Positions 46,551 through 55,722 of a stretch of 64,000 nucleotides of DNA are shown in pieces. The stretch covers positions 58,725 to 122,724 of the forward strand of contig JAHJTX010000063.1 of assembly GCA_018829545.1 (NCBI GenBank). Direction: 5' to 3'. Numbering within the stretch: the stretch's first letter is position 1; each line of letters begins with the position of its first letter. The stretch comes from Bacteroidota bacterium (lineage in GTDB: Bacteria; Bacteroidota; Ignavibacteria; Ignavibacteriales; Melioribacteraceae). The translations under genes and the position numbers were made by a program. A model generated the notes under the pieces. The model was not told the origin of the DNA, did no database searches, and worked only from the letters and a program-made list of their open reading frames with translations.

Positions 46551-48419
46551 ATGAAAAAACTTTTATTTGTTTTATTATTTCTGTTTGGAGTATCTTCTTT
46601 GTTCGCACAGCTTACAACTGAGGCATTTTTCAACAGAAGTGTGCTGGATCAAAATGATTCAGAACGTCCTTGGGCTAAGGGTGGAATTAGATCAGTACAT
46701 ATTGGTGGTGATTTGGATGGTGATGGAAAAGTTGAGATAATCGCCACGGACTATTCTAATGGTGGAAGAGTTCATGTTTTAGAATATGTTGACGATGAAA
46801 CACTAGAACTGGTTTGGTCCTCACCTGTTGATTTAACAAGAGTAAATGCAAGTACTCCCCGTTGGGTGCAAACTGGTGATTTAGATGGGGATGGAAATAT
46901 GGAAATTATCTTTCCATTAGGACCAAGATTTACAGGCGGAATTCAAGTTTATGAATACCAAGGTACGGATAATGATTATGGCACATCTACCATTATAGAT
47001 TTTCCGGCTGATATTCATACTGGTAATGGTCATGGAGCCTATAGGATGGATAGGGAACGTGGAACAGTCGCAGATTTTGATGGTGATGGTCAAAGTGAGT
47101 TAATTCTTACTAATGCAGATAATAATGTATACATTCTCTCTATATTTGGCGATGCACCAGGATTTGCCCAATGGGAAGTTGAAGGTGGAACTGTAGCGAA
47201 TAATACTGGTTCATTATATGGAACTATTGCTCAATGGCATTCAGTTCCTGCAGATATTGATGGTGATGGTAGTCTTGAAATTGTAAATCACAATTGGAAT
47301 TTTTTTGGCTTCAGTTCAATTGACCCAACCGGTCCAAACACATATACCTATCCGACTGAACCCAATACAGGTGGGGGAGTTGCAGGACCTGCTTATATGG
47401 AATTTTTAAGAGGAGAAGATATAGACGGAGTGGGGTTCATGGGAGTTGCTGTAGCTGATGTTGATGGTGATGGGAAAGATGAAATTGCGAGCGTAGTTTA
47501 CCCTGATTACAGCCTTTCTATTTTAAGTCAGCCTACAGGCGCTAATGGAGTTTACATATGGGATGATCCAGCAAAGCTATCGAGAATCAAAATGAGATGG
47601 GACCTAAGTGTTACTGGTGATAGTATAGCACAGTTTTGGGGATGTTATGCTGCGGACTTGAACAATAACGGTCGTGATGAGATACTAGTTGGTGGATTTT
47701 ATGGGGAAAATGTTGTTGCAGTAGAATACAATGGTACTGGAGATATTCTTGATGGAAATAATTATGATGTGAAGTATTACTTTGGCGGTGAAAATAAAGC
47801 CGATACTGATTGGGAAGAAATAATCATAAGTGATTCTGTGGGTATTATTGATACGTTCTATTCACTTAACGCTTGGGTTAGCCCGGGAGTGATGAAAATG
47901 ACTTCTGGAGACTTGATAGGTAATGACAGTGTCGATGAACTTGTTGTTTGTTATCAATCTGGTTCTTATTCGGGTTCTCCTGTTTATGATTCAACAAATG
48001 TAGTTCGAAGAACGTGGAATGGTACTTCGTGGGACGAAACTGAAGCAAAGGTTTTTAATGAACGTAACATTCAGATTAGAGTTCTTCAATATAGCGGTGG
48101 TACTGGCGTTATAAGAACTTTGAATATTGCAACTCCCAATGATTATGTTTTGGAACAGAATTATCCGAATCCGTTTAATCCAACAACTTCAATTAGATTT
48201 TCACTTCCAATTAGTAAAGCAATCTCGATTGTTGTTTATGATATGCTCGGAAATGAAGTTAAAACTTTGATTGACAACGAAGAATTCAGCAAAGGTTCTT
48301 ACGAAGTTACATGGGACGGAACTAATAGCGCTAACCAAAAAGTAGCTTCCGGAAATTATATTTATACAATGAAATACGGAAACTTCAGCAAATCAGTAAA
48401 AATGACTTTCTTGAAGTAA
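46551..48419 (+). CDS. Secreted FG-GAP/VCBS beta-propeller protein with T9SS tail
   Basis: I choose the ATG at 46551 (622 residues), with GGAGG five bases upstream; the frame is open to a TTG at 46539. A signal peptide (KKLLFVLLFLFGVSSLFAQ) is followed by about seven FG-GAP-like repeats with calcium-binding Asp loops: GDLDGDGKVEI, GDLDGDGNMEI, ADFDGDGQSEL, ADIDGDGSLEI, ADVDGDGKDEI, ADLNNNGRDEI and GDLIGNDSVDEL. The last 85 residues are a type IX sorting domain: NYPNPFNPTTSIRFSLP, VVYDMLGNEVKTL, ending KMTFLK. It should form a propeller exported across the outer membrane. The ligand is unknown. Confidence 0.92.
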   Translation: MKKLLFVLLFLFGVSSLFAQLTTEAFFNRSVLDQNDSERPWAKGGIRSVHIGGDLDGDGKVEIIATDYSNGGRVHVLEYVDDETLELVWSSPVDLTRVNASTPRWVQTGDLDGDGNMEIIFPLGPRFTGGIQVYEYQGTDNDYGTSTIIDFPADIHTGNGHGAYRMDRERGTVADFDGDGQSELILTNADNNVYILSIFGDAPGFAQWEVEGGTVANNTGSLYGTIAQWHSVPADIDGDGSLEIVNHNWNFFGFSSIDPTGPNTYTYPTEPNTGGGVAGPAYMEFLRGEDIDGVGFMGVAVADVDGDGKDEIASVVYPDYSLSILSQPTGANGVYIWDDPAKLSRIKMRWDLSVTGDSIAQFWGCYAADLNNNGRDEILVGGFYGENVVAVEYNGTGDILDGNNYDVKYYFGGENKADTDWEEIIISDSVGIIDTFYSLNAWVSPGVMKMTSGDLIGNDSVDELVVCYQSGSYSGSPVYDSTNVVRRTWNGTSWDETEAKVFNERNIQIRVLQYSGGTGVIRTLNIATPNDYVLEQNYPNPFNPTTSIRFSLPISKAISIVVYDMLGNEVKTLIDNEEFSKGSYEVTWDGTNSANQKVASGNYIYTMKYGNFSKSVKMTFLK

Positions 48420-48434
48420 TTTGATTTTACAAAT

Positions 48435-48460
48435 GGGCTTATTCAATTTTGAGTAAGCCC
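48435..48460 (+). terminator. Terminator after the FG-GAP gene
   Basis: GGGCTTA (48435-48441) pairs with TAAGCCC (48454-48460), followed by TTTATTTTT. It lies 16 bases after the stop. Most of the hairpin is inside the last codons of the convergent GNAT gene. Confidence 0.8.
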
Positions 48461-49005
48461 TTTATTTTTGAATAATACTCTTCTCGCAGAATCCCCATCA
48501 CATAGAAATCGATATAATCATTATCGCGGTACATGGCGCTGCGTAAAGTTCCCTCAATCTTAAAACCTGCTCGTTTATAAGTTTTTACACCTTTCTCATT
48601 TTTAGTGCTCACGTGAAGTTGAACTCTGTTCAAGTTAAGAACATCGAAAGCATATTTAAGCATAAGTTCGGTAGATTCTCCGCCAATTCCTTTTGACCAA
48701 AATTCGGGATTGTAAATAGCGATATAAAAAACTGCAGCGCGGCTTATGTAATCAATTCTTACAAGCGCAGTCTGCCCAATCGCCTCGTCATTATCGGAAG
48801 AACAAATCGTAAATATTTTTGTATGCTCGTCCACAGTCATTTTTTGCAGTTCAGATTTTATTTGACTTGTCGTCAGCGGCGAAAATAGGAAGAGTGATTC
48901 AACAATTATTGCGGAATTTTTCCCTTCGTAAACTAACTCAAAATCCTCTTCAGTTACAGGACGTAAATACACTCTTTCGCCTTCTAAAAATTTTATGGGT
49001 TTCAT
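48439..49005 (-). CDS. GNAT acetyltransferase (RimJ/RimL-like)
   Basis: The 188-residue protein follows the RimJ/RimL/SpeG pattern. It has LRPVTEEDFELVYE at the N-terminus, WSKGIGGESTELMLKYAFDVLNLNRVQLHV with the acetyl-CoA loop in the middle, and VKTYKRAGFKIEGTLR near the end. Members acetylate protein N-termini, polyamines or small amines. The gene stands alone on the minus strand between two plus-strand genes. The substrate is unknown. Confidence 0.9.
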   Translation of the reverse strand: MKPIKFLEGERVYLRPVTEEDFELVYEGKNSAIIVESLFLFSPLTTSQIKSELQKMTVDEHTKIFTICSSDNDEAIGQTALVRIDYISRAAVFYIAIYNPEFWSKGIGGESTELMLKYAFDVLNLNRVQLHVSTKNEKGVKTYKRAGFKIEGTLRSAMYRDNDYIDFYVMGILREEYYSKIKGLLKIE

Positions 49006-49145
49006 ATCGTATTAAATTAGTTGCAAATCATTTTTTGTAAAAACTTGAATATAAATAAACTAAAAATCACGAATAAATTAAGAAAAATTATATCCGTGGG
49101 CATTAAAATTTTTTACCAAACATAATAAATTATTGCATTATGGAC

Positions 49146-49158
49146 GTAATAATATTAC
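49146..49158. promoter_or_regulatory. 6-1-6 palindrome, possible operator (site 1)
   Basis: GTAATA-A-TATTAC is a perfect inverted repeat with one central base, 178 bases before the TonB receptor start. The 6-1-6 layout is the one used by Fur-family sites, but the bases are not the E. coli consensus. Confidence 0.35.
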
Positions 49159-49189
49159 TTTTACATCAGTTTTCAAATCTGGATAACCC

Positions 49190-49202
49190 AGAATAATATT
49201 CT
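49190..49202. promoter_or_regulatory. 6-1-6 palindrome, possible operator (site 2)
   Basis: AGAATA-A-TATTCT has the same 6-1-6 layout and the same central ATAATAT as site 1. It lies exactly 44 bases from site 1, about four helical turns, so both would face the same side of the DNA. Confidence 0.35.
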
Positions 49203-49335
49203 TGAAATAATATCCTCTGTATCAAAGGTATGACAATTATCTTTACGGTAATATTCGGTTTTCTAATTTCACCTCGAAAATATTACAATATAATTAATAA
49301 TAAATTCCCTTCGCTTTTCAATTTATGGAGGTTAC

Positions 49336-52104
49336 ATGACGAAAAAGTTATTGTTGGTTTTAAGCCTTTTTTTAATCCCGCTTCTTGTCTTTGGCGGAAC
49401 AACCGGTAAAATTTCGGGAATGGTTACAGATTCTGAAACCGGTGAAGCTTTACCAGGAATTAACATATTTCTTGAAAACACAACAATGGGCGCTGCAACA
49501 GACGCTAACGGAGATTTTGTAATTATCAATATTCCTCCTGGCAATTACTCTGTTGTTGCATCTGGAGTAGGTTTTCAGAAAAAAATATTCACCGGCGTTA
49601 AAGTCTCTGCAGATTTTACCACGAAGCTCGATTTTAAAATGTCCACTGAATCTATCGAAGTGGAAACAGTCGTTGTAAGAGCCGAGGCAAAGATGGTTAG
49701 AAAAGATTTAACCTCCTCGCACACTGCTATTGATGCAGCTCAAATTGAAAATCTTCCTGTTGAAAACGTGAACCAACTGCTAATGCTGCAGGCTGGTATA
49801 ACTGTTGGCGTTGGCGGATCGATACATATTCGCGGCGGACGATCAAATGAAATCGCGTATACGGTAAACGGCGTTTCGATTTCAAATCCGTACGATTACT
49901 CGCCTTCGATTTCAATTGCAACAAATGCGATTCAGGAACTTTCTGTAGTTTCGGGTACATTCAACGCAGAATATGGCAACGCGCTTTCGGGTATTGTAAA
50001 TACAATAACTAAAGAGGGCGGTTCAAAATACAAAGGCAGCTTTTCTTTTTATACAGGTGATTATATTTCCTCTTACGATAATTTATTTGATGGAATAAAT
50101 AATATTGATCCTTTGAATAATACTGTTACCGAAATGACTTTGGGCGGGCCAATTCCGTTCTTAGAGGATAAATTTACGTTTTTCCTTTCCGGTAGATATG
50201 ACGACGATAACGGATATCTTTACGGCGTTAAACAGCATACAATCTATGATTCGGTTTATAAAAATTCGCTGAATCCAAATGATATAAGAATTGCGGCAAA
50301 TGGTAATGGGAATGCGGCGCCAATGGATTCATCGCATTCTTTGAGTACAACTTTCAAACTTACATTCAGCCCATTTTCAACGATGAAAATTAATTATGAT
50401 GTATTGTTTTCTTACTCTAATTATAAACCATACGTTCATGATCTAAAATATAATCCTGATGCGGTGAACAATTATTTTTCAACGGAATTGGTTAATTCGT
50501 TAGAGTTACGTCATGCCATAAGCAGCTCAACGTTTTATTCTCTAAGGGCATCATATAACTATGATGATTTTAAGCGATACCTATTTCCGTTGCTCGATGG
50601 AAATGGAGATGAGGTTAACTTTACTGCCGGAGAAAGTCTTGACGGTTTACACGTTGATCCGAGATATCAACCGGATTTCAAATCTACAACTCGTGCCGCG
50701 CCCGTATCGTTCAGTTCTGGCGGGACTTATCAAAGCGGCGGGCAGTCACATTTCTATCAAAACACGGTATCTGCAGGATTAAAATTTGACGTTACCAGCC
50801 AATTCGATAAACAGCACGAAGTGAAAGCCGGACTGGAGTTCAGAAATCATCAACTGGATTATAATTACTTTGATATATTAAGAGACACCACTGTGTATCT
50901 TGTTCCCACAATTGCTCCTGAAGCAAGCAACCGAAATAATGCGTACACTAAAGAACCAATAGAATTTTCGGCTTACGTTCAAGACAAAATGGAGTTTGAG
51001 GACATTGTAATTAATGTTGGTTTACGTTACGATTACTTCAATTCCAATTCGAAATATTCTACAAACGTTTTTTATCCCAGCCCAAATGCGCCGATTATTC
51101 CTTCTTATATAAATAAGGATGAATTGTTAGCCGATGCAGATGCTAAGCAGCAGTTGAGTCCGAGAGTTGGAATTTCGTTTCCAATAACGGATAGAGGAAT
51201 AATCCATTTTTCGTATGGACACTTCTTCCAATTACCTTCTCTCGCTTATCTATACTCCAACTCGGAGTATGAATACAGTTTTGGAACTCCGACTTACGGA
51301 AATGCAAACTTGAATCCCGAAAAAACAGTTTCATACGAACTGGGATTGCAGCAGCAGCTTTTAGATAATCTAGCTTTTAACGTAACCGGTTATTACAAAG
51401 ACGTAAGAGATTTGTTGGCTTCGCAGCAAATAAGAATTAGCGGAGATGAAACTTACATTACTTACGTGAATAAAGATTATGCGAGTATTAAGGGAATTAC
51501 ATTTTCACTTACAAAAAGACGTACTCCAGAAGATATGCTTGCAGCAACTTTGGATTACACTTTCCAAATTGCTGATGGTAATGATGTTGATGCCGACGCA
51601 TTCTTTCTCGATTTATCCTCCGGTGATCAAACTGAAAAAGTACCTGTTGCATTGGGATGGGATAAAAATCATCAGTTGAATGCAACAGTTTCTTACGGTG
51701 AGTTCAATAGCTGGAATGTAACTCTCGTCGGTAGAATTGGAACCGGTTTGCCATACACACCGGAATTATTCGGGCAGCAGGTTACACTTGAACCGAACAG
51801 CGGCAGAAGACCTTCTCAATCTCGCGTTGATCTTCTTGCAGAAAAAACACTGAACATTTTTGATTTCGATGTATCGTTCTTCGTAAAAGTATACAACTTG
51901 TTCGATCAACTCAATGAGAACTCTGTATATGCAAGTACGGGAAGATCGAATTACACTTTGGACTCGGTAAGAGGTTCCGCAATAGAAACCGATTTAATTG
52001 CCGCTCGAATTCCGGAAGTTCATACTTCTGCGGAAGTTTACACGCGTCCGGATTTCTATTTACCGCCGCGCGAAGTTAGAATTGGTTTTTCAATAGATTT
52101 TTAA
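49336..52104 (+). CDS. TonB-dependent outer membrane receptor with CarboxypepD_reg domain
   Basis: The 922-residue protein has a signal peptide (1-20) and a carboxypeptidase-regulatory-like beta domain (about 23-110; GKISGMVTDSETGEALPGIN). A plug follows (about 130-235; SIHIRGGRSNEIAYTVNGV, FNAEYGNALSGIVN), then a large beta barrel ending in the terminal Phe of SIDF. This is the layout of SusC-like and related receptors. No SusD-type lipoprotein follows; instead a secreted T9SS protein and a PorV-like protein do. The ligand is unknown. GGAGG precedes the ATG. Confidence 0.93.
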   Translation: MTKKLLLVLSLFLIPLLVFGGTTGKISGMVTDSETGEALPGINIFLENTTMGAATDANGDFVIINIPPGNYSVVASGVGFQKKIFTGVKVSADFTTKLDFKMSTESIEVETVVVRAEAKMVRKDLTSSHTAIDAAQIENLPVENVNQLLMLQAGITVGVGGSIHIRGGRSNEIAYTVNGVSISNPYDYSPSISIATNAIQELSVVSGTFNAEYGNALSGIVNTITKEGGSKYKGSFSFYTGDYISSYDNLFDGINNIDPLNNTVTEMTLGGPIPFLEDKFTFFLSGRYDDDNGYLYGVKQHTIYDSVYKNSLNPNDIRIAANGNGNAAPMDSSHSLSTTFKLTFSPFSTMKINYDVLFSYSNYKPYVHDLKYNPDAVNNYFSTELVNSLELRHAISSSTFYSLRASYNYDDFKRYLFPLLDGNGDEVNFTAGESLDGLHVDPRYQPDFKSTTRAAPVSFSSGGTYQSGGQSHFYQNTVSAGLKFDVTSQFDKQHEVKAGLEFRNHQLDYNYFDILRDTTVYLVPTIAPEASNRNNAYTKEPIEFSAYVQDKMEFEDIVINVGLRYDYFNSNSKYSTNVFYPSPNAPIIPSYINKDELLADADAKQQLSPRVGISFPITDRGIIHFSYGHFFQLPSLAYLYSNSEYEYSFGTPTYGNANLNPEKTVSYELGLQQQLLDNLAFNVTGYYKDVRDLLASQQIRISGDETYITYVNKDYASIKGITFSLTKRRTPEDMLAATLDYTFQIADGNDVDADAFFLDLSSGDQTEKVPVALGWDKNHQLNATVSYGEFNSWNVTLVGRIGTGLPYTPELFGQQVTLEPNSGRRPSQSRVDLLAEKTLNIFDFDVSFFVKVYNLFDQLNENSVYASTGRSNYTLDSVRGSAIETDLIAARIPEVHTSAEVYTRPDFYLPPREVRIGFSIDF

Positions 52105-52122
52105 TTGGTAGGGGAATAACTA

Positions 52123-55100
52123 ATGAATAGAACAGTAAAGAATGAATTGATATTGCTTCTGATTTCTTTTTTCCTAGTCGCTTCGATAAGTACATCGCAA
52201 ACAAAAAGAGAAAGCGAGCATCAAGCAGTTAAGGATTTTCTTAATCAGAAAACAAGTAAAGTTAGTGAGCGTGCCGCAGATCCCGCAGACGTTTCAAAAC
52301 CGCAGATAAAAAAGCGGGGAAACAGCCTCAGCAAAACGCAAGGTATGCAGGATAGAAAATCCTATTTTATGAATGGTAACAAAATATCATCCGATATTTA
52401 TAATTATGGCGGAATTGCGCCCGGTTACGGTTTGTTGAGAGGGATAAATAATTTTGTATGGAAAGATTTATCGTATGTGTTTCAATTCTGTCCAATTGTT
52501 GGAGCTGCCGTTAAAGATGAAGTAACAGGCAAAACAATTCATATAATTTCCGATGGATTAAACGATTACACAAGTCCGATGCTTCAAGAAATGAATGCAA
52601 CCGGAGACACTCTTTGGCAGTGGCAGCCGCTTCCTGGTTATGCGGATGCAGATCAGCCCAGAATGGCTTCGAACCCTGCGCCCGATGACGACGGAGACGG
52701 TAAACCTGACAGTTGGCCTCGAAGCTGGTACAATCCCACTTTAGGCAGATACGTTTGGCCTGGATTTTTAACTCAGGATGCTACTAATGCAGATCTTGAA
52801 GTTTACTGGGCAATGGATGACAGGGAAAACACTGAGTTTAAATATTATCCGTTTGATAATGATAGAACGAGAAAGGGCTTAGGTCTGCAAGTTGATGGCA
52901 GAGCGTTTCAATGGAGCAATGCACTCGCTGAAAATACCATTTTCTTCGTCTACACAATAACCAATGTAAGCGATAAGGATTTGGATACCGTTTTCTTTGG
53001 AATTTACGGCGATCCCGATCTCGGCGGAGGCAGTCCCGAAAATAAAGACGATAACGGATATTTCGTACCGCCCTATTCCAACGATAGCGTGAATGTTGAT
53101 AACATTCCGGTTTATGCAAGAAGCATGGTCTATTTTTGGGATCCGGATATGAAAGGCAATCTTAATATTCCACTCGGATATCTCGGCTGTAAATTCCTTG
53201 AAAGTCCTGGTAATGCAGAAAACGGTATTGATGATGACGGTGACGGCATGATTGATGAAACGCAGTATGATGGAATTGATAACGACGGCGACTGGAATGT
53301 TGATCTGCATGATCTTGGCGTTGACGGAATTGCAAATACTAATGATTTAGGCGAGGGAGACGGACTGCCGACAGCCGGTTTAAGATTGCCGGATGGTTCG
53401 CCCGATCCTCTTTATCCCGGCGAACCAAATTTTGAATTCACAGATCTTGATGAAGCTGACCAGATTGGATTAACTAGTTTTAATAGCTGGTCTTGGAGTG
53501 AAGATAAAATTTCCGATGATGAGTCAATGTGGAAACGTTCAATCCCGCGTAACTTCGGTGATATTCAACAGAATACAGATATCGTCTTTATATTCGGTTC
53601 AGGCTATATCTCGCTTAAAGCGGGTGAGACAAAGCGAATTTCGATGGCTTTGCTTTGCGGAGATGATTTGGATGATCTTTTGATTTCTGCAGAAACAGTT
53701 CAGACAATTTATAATCAAAATTATCAATTCTTTAAACCGCCGCTATTGCCTACTGTTCATGCAGTTCCCGGTGATAGAAAAGTTACCCTTTACTGGGACA
53801 CAATGGCTGAGGAAAGTATTGATCCAATAACGGGCAAAGATTTTGAAGGCTATGTTATTTACAGAAGCACCGATCCTAGTTTTAGCGATATACAAACGAT
53901 AACTGACGGAAAGGGAACGGGCTTCTTAAACGAACCGCTCAAAACTTCTGATGGATTTGAAGCAAAGTGGGATATTGATTTTAGGGATGAACCTTTTATT
54001 GACGCCAATAACAACGGTAAATACGATATCGGAGAGCAATTTACTGACTGGAACAACGATAAAAAGTGGACCGCCAATTTAGAAGACCCATGGAAAGGTT
54101 ATCACCCAACCGAATATAAAGGAAGAGGAATACACTATTATCTTGGAAACAATTCGGGGCTGGTGCATTCCTTTGTAGATTCAAATAAAGTGGTAAACGG
54201 ACAAACTTATTACTATGCAGTTGTCGCTTTCGATCACGGTGATTCAAATGGAATTCCGGTAACGGAGACAACTAAAAAAGTAACTGTCGACCCGATTACT
54301 TCGAGAATAATTTTAGATAAAAATACTGTTCAAGTTGTTCCTGGTCCACGCGCCGGAGGTTATATTGCTCCTTCAATTACAATGAACGATAACATTGCAC
54401 ATACTGCGGGCATCGGAACCGGTGTAATCAATTTCGAAATAATCAACGATCTTTTAATTCCCGATGGAGGCGATTATCAGCTTCAATTCAGCGATTCGCT
54501 ATATTACAATGCGGCAAGAGTTAAGAATAAAAATTATTCTGTTCTTAGCACAACACTGTTTGAGGAATCGTTTTTTACATACGATACGAACTTTGCCCAA
54601 TTAAAATATTCGAATATTTCCAAGGACAATTATCTTGAGGTGTTTACTGAACAGAACGGTATGCTTACACCGTATTTTGAAAATACAGATTATATAATTA
54701 ATTACGAGCGCGGTTCAATCAGAAGAACAGGAACTTCAAGCATACCCAACAACAGTCAGGTGTTTATTAGATACCGGTATTACCCTGTTTATCAGAGCAC
54801 GCTATTGAACGGCAACGATGCGAATCCTATGTTCGACGGTATTAAATTAAAAGTTGTGGATGAAACTGCGCTTGCCTGGGATAAGGATAATTCTACTTGG
54901 GTAGAAGGAAATTCTAATTTCGACTTTACAGCGAAGCTATCGTCAGTCGGTGCAAAAAAAGATTTGTATCCGGGTGATTACGAGATTCGTTTTTCTTCAA
55001 CACCTATAGATTCTGCCATAACATTTAACAATAAAGTTCTAAAAATTTCCGTCAATTATAGCGTAACTGAAATTGCTCAAGGCGTTCCAAGAAAGATTAT

Positions 55101-55692
55101 TACTTTTTTAAGTGAGAATCCTACAACAAGAGATAGTTCGTGGAGCTCGGGTGAAGAAATAATTTTCTTCAAACCCGGTTCAAAAGGAAACGTAACCGAT
55201 ACTTTAACTTGGGGCATTATTATTACGGCGCCAAAGGATTCTAATGTAACTCCGGTTAAACCTACCGATGGAGATGTTCTTTTAATTACTACAAAAAGAC
55301 CGTTCGATAAAAAAGATGCGTTTTTACTTAAAACAAATGCGGGCACGCTTTCGAATAATCTCGCTAAATCTAAATTGGATAATATTTACGTTGTTCCAAA
55401 TCCATACGTTGGTTACAGTATAATTGAACCGACGAATAAACTTCCCGGTCAATCAAGAGGCGAGAAAAGGATTTACTTCGAAAATCTGCCGGCAAAATGT
55501 ACGATAAGAATCTACACTTTAACCGGTGATCCGGTTCAAACTCTCCATCACGATTCAGGGCAGGAACACGGACGACAGTTCTGGAATCTCTTAAACAAAG
55601 ACGGCTTCGGAGTTTCATACGGGGTTTATTTTGCTCATATAGACGCTCCAGGCGTTGGAGAAAAAATAGTAAAATTTGCATTAATAAAATAA
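52123..55692 (+). CDS. Large secreted protein with Asp-rich repeats, FN3-like part and T9SS-like tail
   Basis: The 1189-residue protein has a signal peptide (about 8-27) followed by a charged, disordered stretch. A domain with Asp-rich calcium-like loops follows (DDDGDGKPD near residue 188; GIDDDGDGMIDE and GIDNDGDWNVD near 365-395). An FN3-like region (about 540-720; PTVHAVPGDRKVTLYWD, TYYYAVVAFDHGD) comes next. The C-terminal 100 residues (IYVVPNPYVGYS, RIYTLTGDPVQTL, IVKFALIK) look like a type IX sorting domain. It follows the TonB receptor by 18 bases and precedes the PorV-like gene by 30. I do not know its function. Confidence 0.85.
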   Translation: MNRTVKNELILLLISFFLVASISTSQTKRESEHQAVKDFLNQKTSKVSERAADPADVSKPQIKKRGNSLSKTQGMQDRKSYFMNGNKISSDIYNYGGIAPGYGLLRGINNFVWKDLSYVFQFCPIVGAAVKDEVTGKTIHIISDGLNDYTSPMLQEMNATGDTLWQWQPLPGYADADQPRMASNPAPDDDGDGKPDSWPRSWYNPTLGRYVWPGFLTQDATNADLEVYWAMDDRENTEFKYYPFDNDRTRKGLGLQVDGRAFQWSNALAENTIFFVYTITNVSDKDLDTVFFGIYGDPDLGGGSPENKDDNGYFVPPYSNDSVNVDNIPVYARSMVYFWDPDMKGNLNIPLGYLGCKFLESPGNAENGIDDDGDGMIDETQYDGIDNDGDWNVDLHDLGVDGIANTNDLGEGDGLPTAGLRLPDGSPDPLYPGEPNFEFTDLDEADQIGLTSFNSWSWSEDKISDDESMWKRSIPRNFGDIQQNTDIVFIFGSGYISLKAGETKRISMALLCGDDLDDLLISAETVQTIYNQNYQFFKPPLLPTVHAVPGDRKVTLYWDTMAEESIDPITGKDFEGYVIYRSTDPSFSDIQTITDGKGTGFLNEPLKTSDGFEAKWDIDFRDEPFIDANNNGKYDIGEQFTDWNNDKKWTANLEDPWKGYHPTEYKGRGIHYYLGNNSGLVHSFVDSNKVVNGQTYYYAVVAFDHGDSNGIPVTETTKKVTVDPITSRIILDKNTVQVVPGPRAGGYIAPSITMNDNIAHTAGIGTGVINFEIINDLLIPDGGDYQLQFSDSLYYNAARVKNKNYSVLSTTLFEESFFTYDTNFAQLKYSNISKDNYLEVFTEQNGMLTPYFENTDYIINYERGSIRRTGTSSIPNNSQVFIRYRYYPVYQSTLLNGNDANPMFDGIKLKVVDETALAWDKDNSTWVEGNSNFDFTAKLSSVGAKKDLYPGDYEIRFSSTPIDSAITFNNKVLKISVNYSVTEIAQGVPRKIITFLSENPTTRDSSWSSGEEIIFFKPGSKGNVTDTLTWGIIITAPKDSNVTPVKPTDGDVLLITTKRPFDKKDAFLLKTNAGTLSNNLAKSKLDNIYVVPNPYVGYSIIEPTNKLPGQSRGEKRIYFENLPAKCTIRIYTLTGDPVQTLHHDSGQEHGRQFWNLLNKDGFGVSYGVYFAHIDAPGVGEKIVKFALIK

Positions 55693-55722
55693 ATGATGCT
55701 GTAGAAGAATCAGCAGGAGTTA

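Larger units (their letters stand above)
49006..49335. other. Intergenic region upstream of the TonB receptor operon
   Basis: These 330 very AT-rich bases hold no gene that I can see. They contain two 13-base palindromes (49146-49158 and 49190-49202), a related imperfect site at 49204-49215, and GGAGG just before the ATG at 49336. The promoters of the GNAT (-) and the TonB receptor (+) should both be here. Confidence 0.6.

Noticed and set aside
46415..46621. Small open frame before the FG-GAP gene
   Set aside because: It overlaps the start of the secreted protein in another frame, has no good RBS and no recognisable product.
49006..49335. tRNA or small RNA gene in the gap before the TonB receptor
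   Set aside because: I found no cloverleaf arms or CCA end and no stable GC-rich fold; the stretch is AT-rich with short palindromes.
52879..53310. 143-codon open frame on the minus strand
   Set aside because: It lies opposite the Asp-rich part of the large secreted protein; the Ile/Asn-rich translation is the expected shadow of GAT/AAT codons.
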